DNA of 64,000 nt, taken from the NCBI RefSeq assembly GCF_017305435.1, contig NZ_JAFKIP010000002.1, forward strand, positions 434,001 to 498,000, read 5' to 3'. Both the position numbers and the translations under genes were made by a program. Source of the stretch: Microbacterium sp. (lineage in GTDB: Bacteria; Actinomycetota; Actinomycetes; Actinomycetales; Microbacteriaceae). Position 1 is the first letter of the stretch; the number at the start of each line of letters is the position of its first letter. Shown one piece after another: positions 63,038 to 64,000 of this stretch. The notes beneath the pieces were generated by a model. It searched no databases and was not told the origin of the DNA. It saw nothing but the letters and a program-made list of their open reading frames with translations.

Positions 63038-64000
63038 GTGCGTTTCGTCTGGGCTGTGGCCGCTTTCGTGCTGGCCGCCCTCCTGATCGGCGCCGGCATC
63101 GCCCAGCGCACCGTCTTCGAGGGTCCGACGACGGTGAGTCAGGCGATCGATGTCGAAGGCGATGCGCCGTACCTCCTGGTCGAGGGCGACGTCCTCGGCA
63201 TCCACCCCGGCGCCCAGACCGTGCACATCGAGGGCACCGGTCCGGTGTTCGCCGCCTACGGCCGCACCTCCGACGTCGTCGCCTGGCTCGCACGCAGCGA
63301 ATACGTGGACGTCTCGATCGCGGACGGTGCCGTGACGTCGAGCGTCGTCGCCGCGTCCGCGGACGCACCCTCGTCGGGGTCCCCGGCCACCGCGGCGGCG
63401 CTCACCCCGCAGGGCTCGGATCTCTGGCTCGACGAGTTCGACGGCAGCGGCACCCTCGACGAGACGCTCCAGCTGCCGGCCGGCATGAGCCTGCTCGTCG
63501 CGTCGGATGGCGTCGCCGCCGCGCCGTCGACCGTCACCGTGACGTGGCCGATCCAGAACTCCACACCGTGGGCCGGTCCGCTGATCCTGCTCGGCTGCGT
63601 GCTGCTGGTCGCGGGCCTCGTGCTGTACCTCCTCGCCGTGCGCCACGTCCGCCGCTCACGCGGGCCGCGCCGCAAAGGCCTGCCCCTGCCCGTCACCGAG
63701 CCCATCGACGTCGCGAGCGCGGAGAAGGGCGTCATCAGTACGACGCCGACGCGGCGCCGGCTGACGGGCGGCAAGCGCGCCTTCGTCGCCGTGCCGGCCG
63801 TCGCCGTCTCCGCGCTGCTGTTCACCGGCTGCACGGCGGATGCCTGGCCGCAGCTCGCTCCGAGCGCGACGCCGAGCCCTTCCGCGACCGTCGTCGCACC
63901 GAAGGATCAGGAGAGCCCGGTCGTCACCGAGGCGCAGGCGGAGCGCATCATCGGCCGCATCGCCGACGAGGTCGCCAAGGCCGATGAGGCGCGCGATGCC
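63038..64000 (+). CDS. membrane protein with internal lipobox-like segment, 3' end missing
   Basis: 321 codons visible from GTG 63038 (GGAGGAGG 8 nt before). N-terminal hydrophobic segment, an extracytoplasmic domain, a second membrane segment (LILLGCVLLVAGLVLYLLA), a basic loop, then a third segment ending LLFTGC that looks like a lipoprotein signal and cleavage site in mid-protein. TACGCT at 62989 is a likely -10. No family recognised; may be two modules fused, with the second an exported domain starting near Cys267. Confidence 0.75.
   Translation, partial: MRFVWAVAAFVLAALLIGAGIAQRTVFEGPTTVSQAIDVEGDAPYLLVEGDVLGIHPGAQTVHIEGTGPVFAAYGRTSDVVAWLARSEYVDVSIADGAVTSSVVAASADAPSSGSPATAAALTPQGSDLWLDEFDGSGTLDETLQLPAGMSLLVASDGVAAAPSTVTVTWPIQNSTPWAGPLILLGCVLLVAGLVLYLLAVRHVRRSRGPRRKGLPLPVTEPIDVASAEKGVISTTPTRRRLTGGKRAFVAVPAVAVSALLFTGCTADAWPQLAPSATPSPSATVVAPKDQESPVVTEAQAERIIGRIADEVAKADEARDA

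Overview
The window is a stretch of core chromosome from a high-GC Gram-positive bacterium of the Actinobacteria, most likely family Microbacteriaceae and probably Microbacterium or a close relative. Evidence: strong G/C preference at third codon positions; many GTG/TTG starts; the actinobacterial gene order leuCD-murA-plsC-gpsA-ddl / thiL-rsmD-recG-coaD-DUF177-rpmF-rnc-mutM-smc-ftsY / ffh-rpsP-KH-rimM-trmD-rplS-lepB-rnhB-DUF2469-yraN-comM-dprA-xerC / rpsB-tsf-pyrH-frr-cdsA; and actinobacterial families such as DUF3515, DUF4349, DUF2469 and DUF3060. I see no rRNA, IS element, prophage or CRISPR array.

Layout. 1-5.6 kb: a truncated GT39 membrane glycosyltransferase, a lipoprotein, tRNA-Gln(CTG), a stand-alone DUF262/DUF1524 (GmrSD-like) protein and a protein with 2OG-Fe(II) oxygenase-like residues. 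5.7-11.5 kb: an Xxx-Leu-x-x-Gly heptad-repeat membrane protein, then a fructose PTS operon (DeoR regulator, 1-phosphofructokinase, fused EIIABC, HPr). 11.6-15.5 kb: a metallo-beta-lactamase-fold protein, tRNA-Glu(CTC), an ECF sigma factor with a DUF4349 membrane partner, and terC behind a probable yybP-ykoY manganese riboswitch. 15.5-22.6 kb: leuCD behind a leaderless Leu-rich leader peptide, then cell envelope genes (murA, plsC, gpsA, ddl) ending in a 26-bp tandem repeat. 22.6-30 kb: thiL to mutM. 30-31.7 kb: a tandem GNAT acetyltransferase and, upstream of it, an apparently unannotated unit of two very small ORFs with its own strong promoter, perfect Shine-Dalgarno and strong terminator. 31.7-49.4 kb: smc, SRP genes, lipoate genes, the ribosomal/tRNA-modification cluster, signal peptidase and RNase HII. 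49.5-55 kb: yraN-comM-dprA-xerC and envelope proteins. 55-64 kb: rpsB-tsf-pyrH-frr-cdsA, a DivIVA-like protein, a transglycosylase-like protein, a zinc-ribbon protein, an alpha/beta hydrolase, an AI-2E permease-family protein and a truncated membrane protein.

Most genes here serve growth: envelope precursors, translation, protein export, chromosome maintenance and recombination. Several transcription units start with a TANNNT -10 box exactly 6-7 nt before the start codon, the signature of leaderless mRNAs. tRNA and r-protein genes instead use TTGGCG-like -35 boxes and real leaders.

The most unusual signals are the small-ORF unit at 31.2-31.7 kb, the leu leader, a heptamer (GGATGCC/GGCATCC) found about 120 times regardless of reading frame or strand, a tandem repeat that supplies the stop codons of two convergent genes, and a 14-mer shared at the same distance and orientation upstream of yraN and an M23 peptidase gene.
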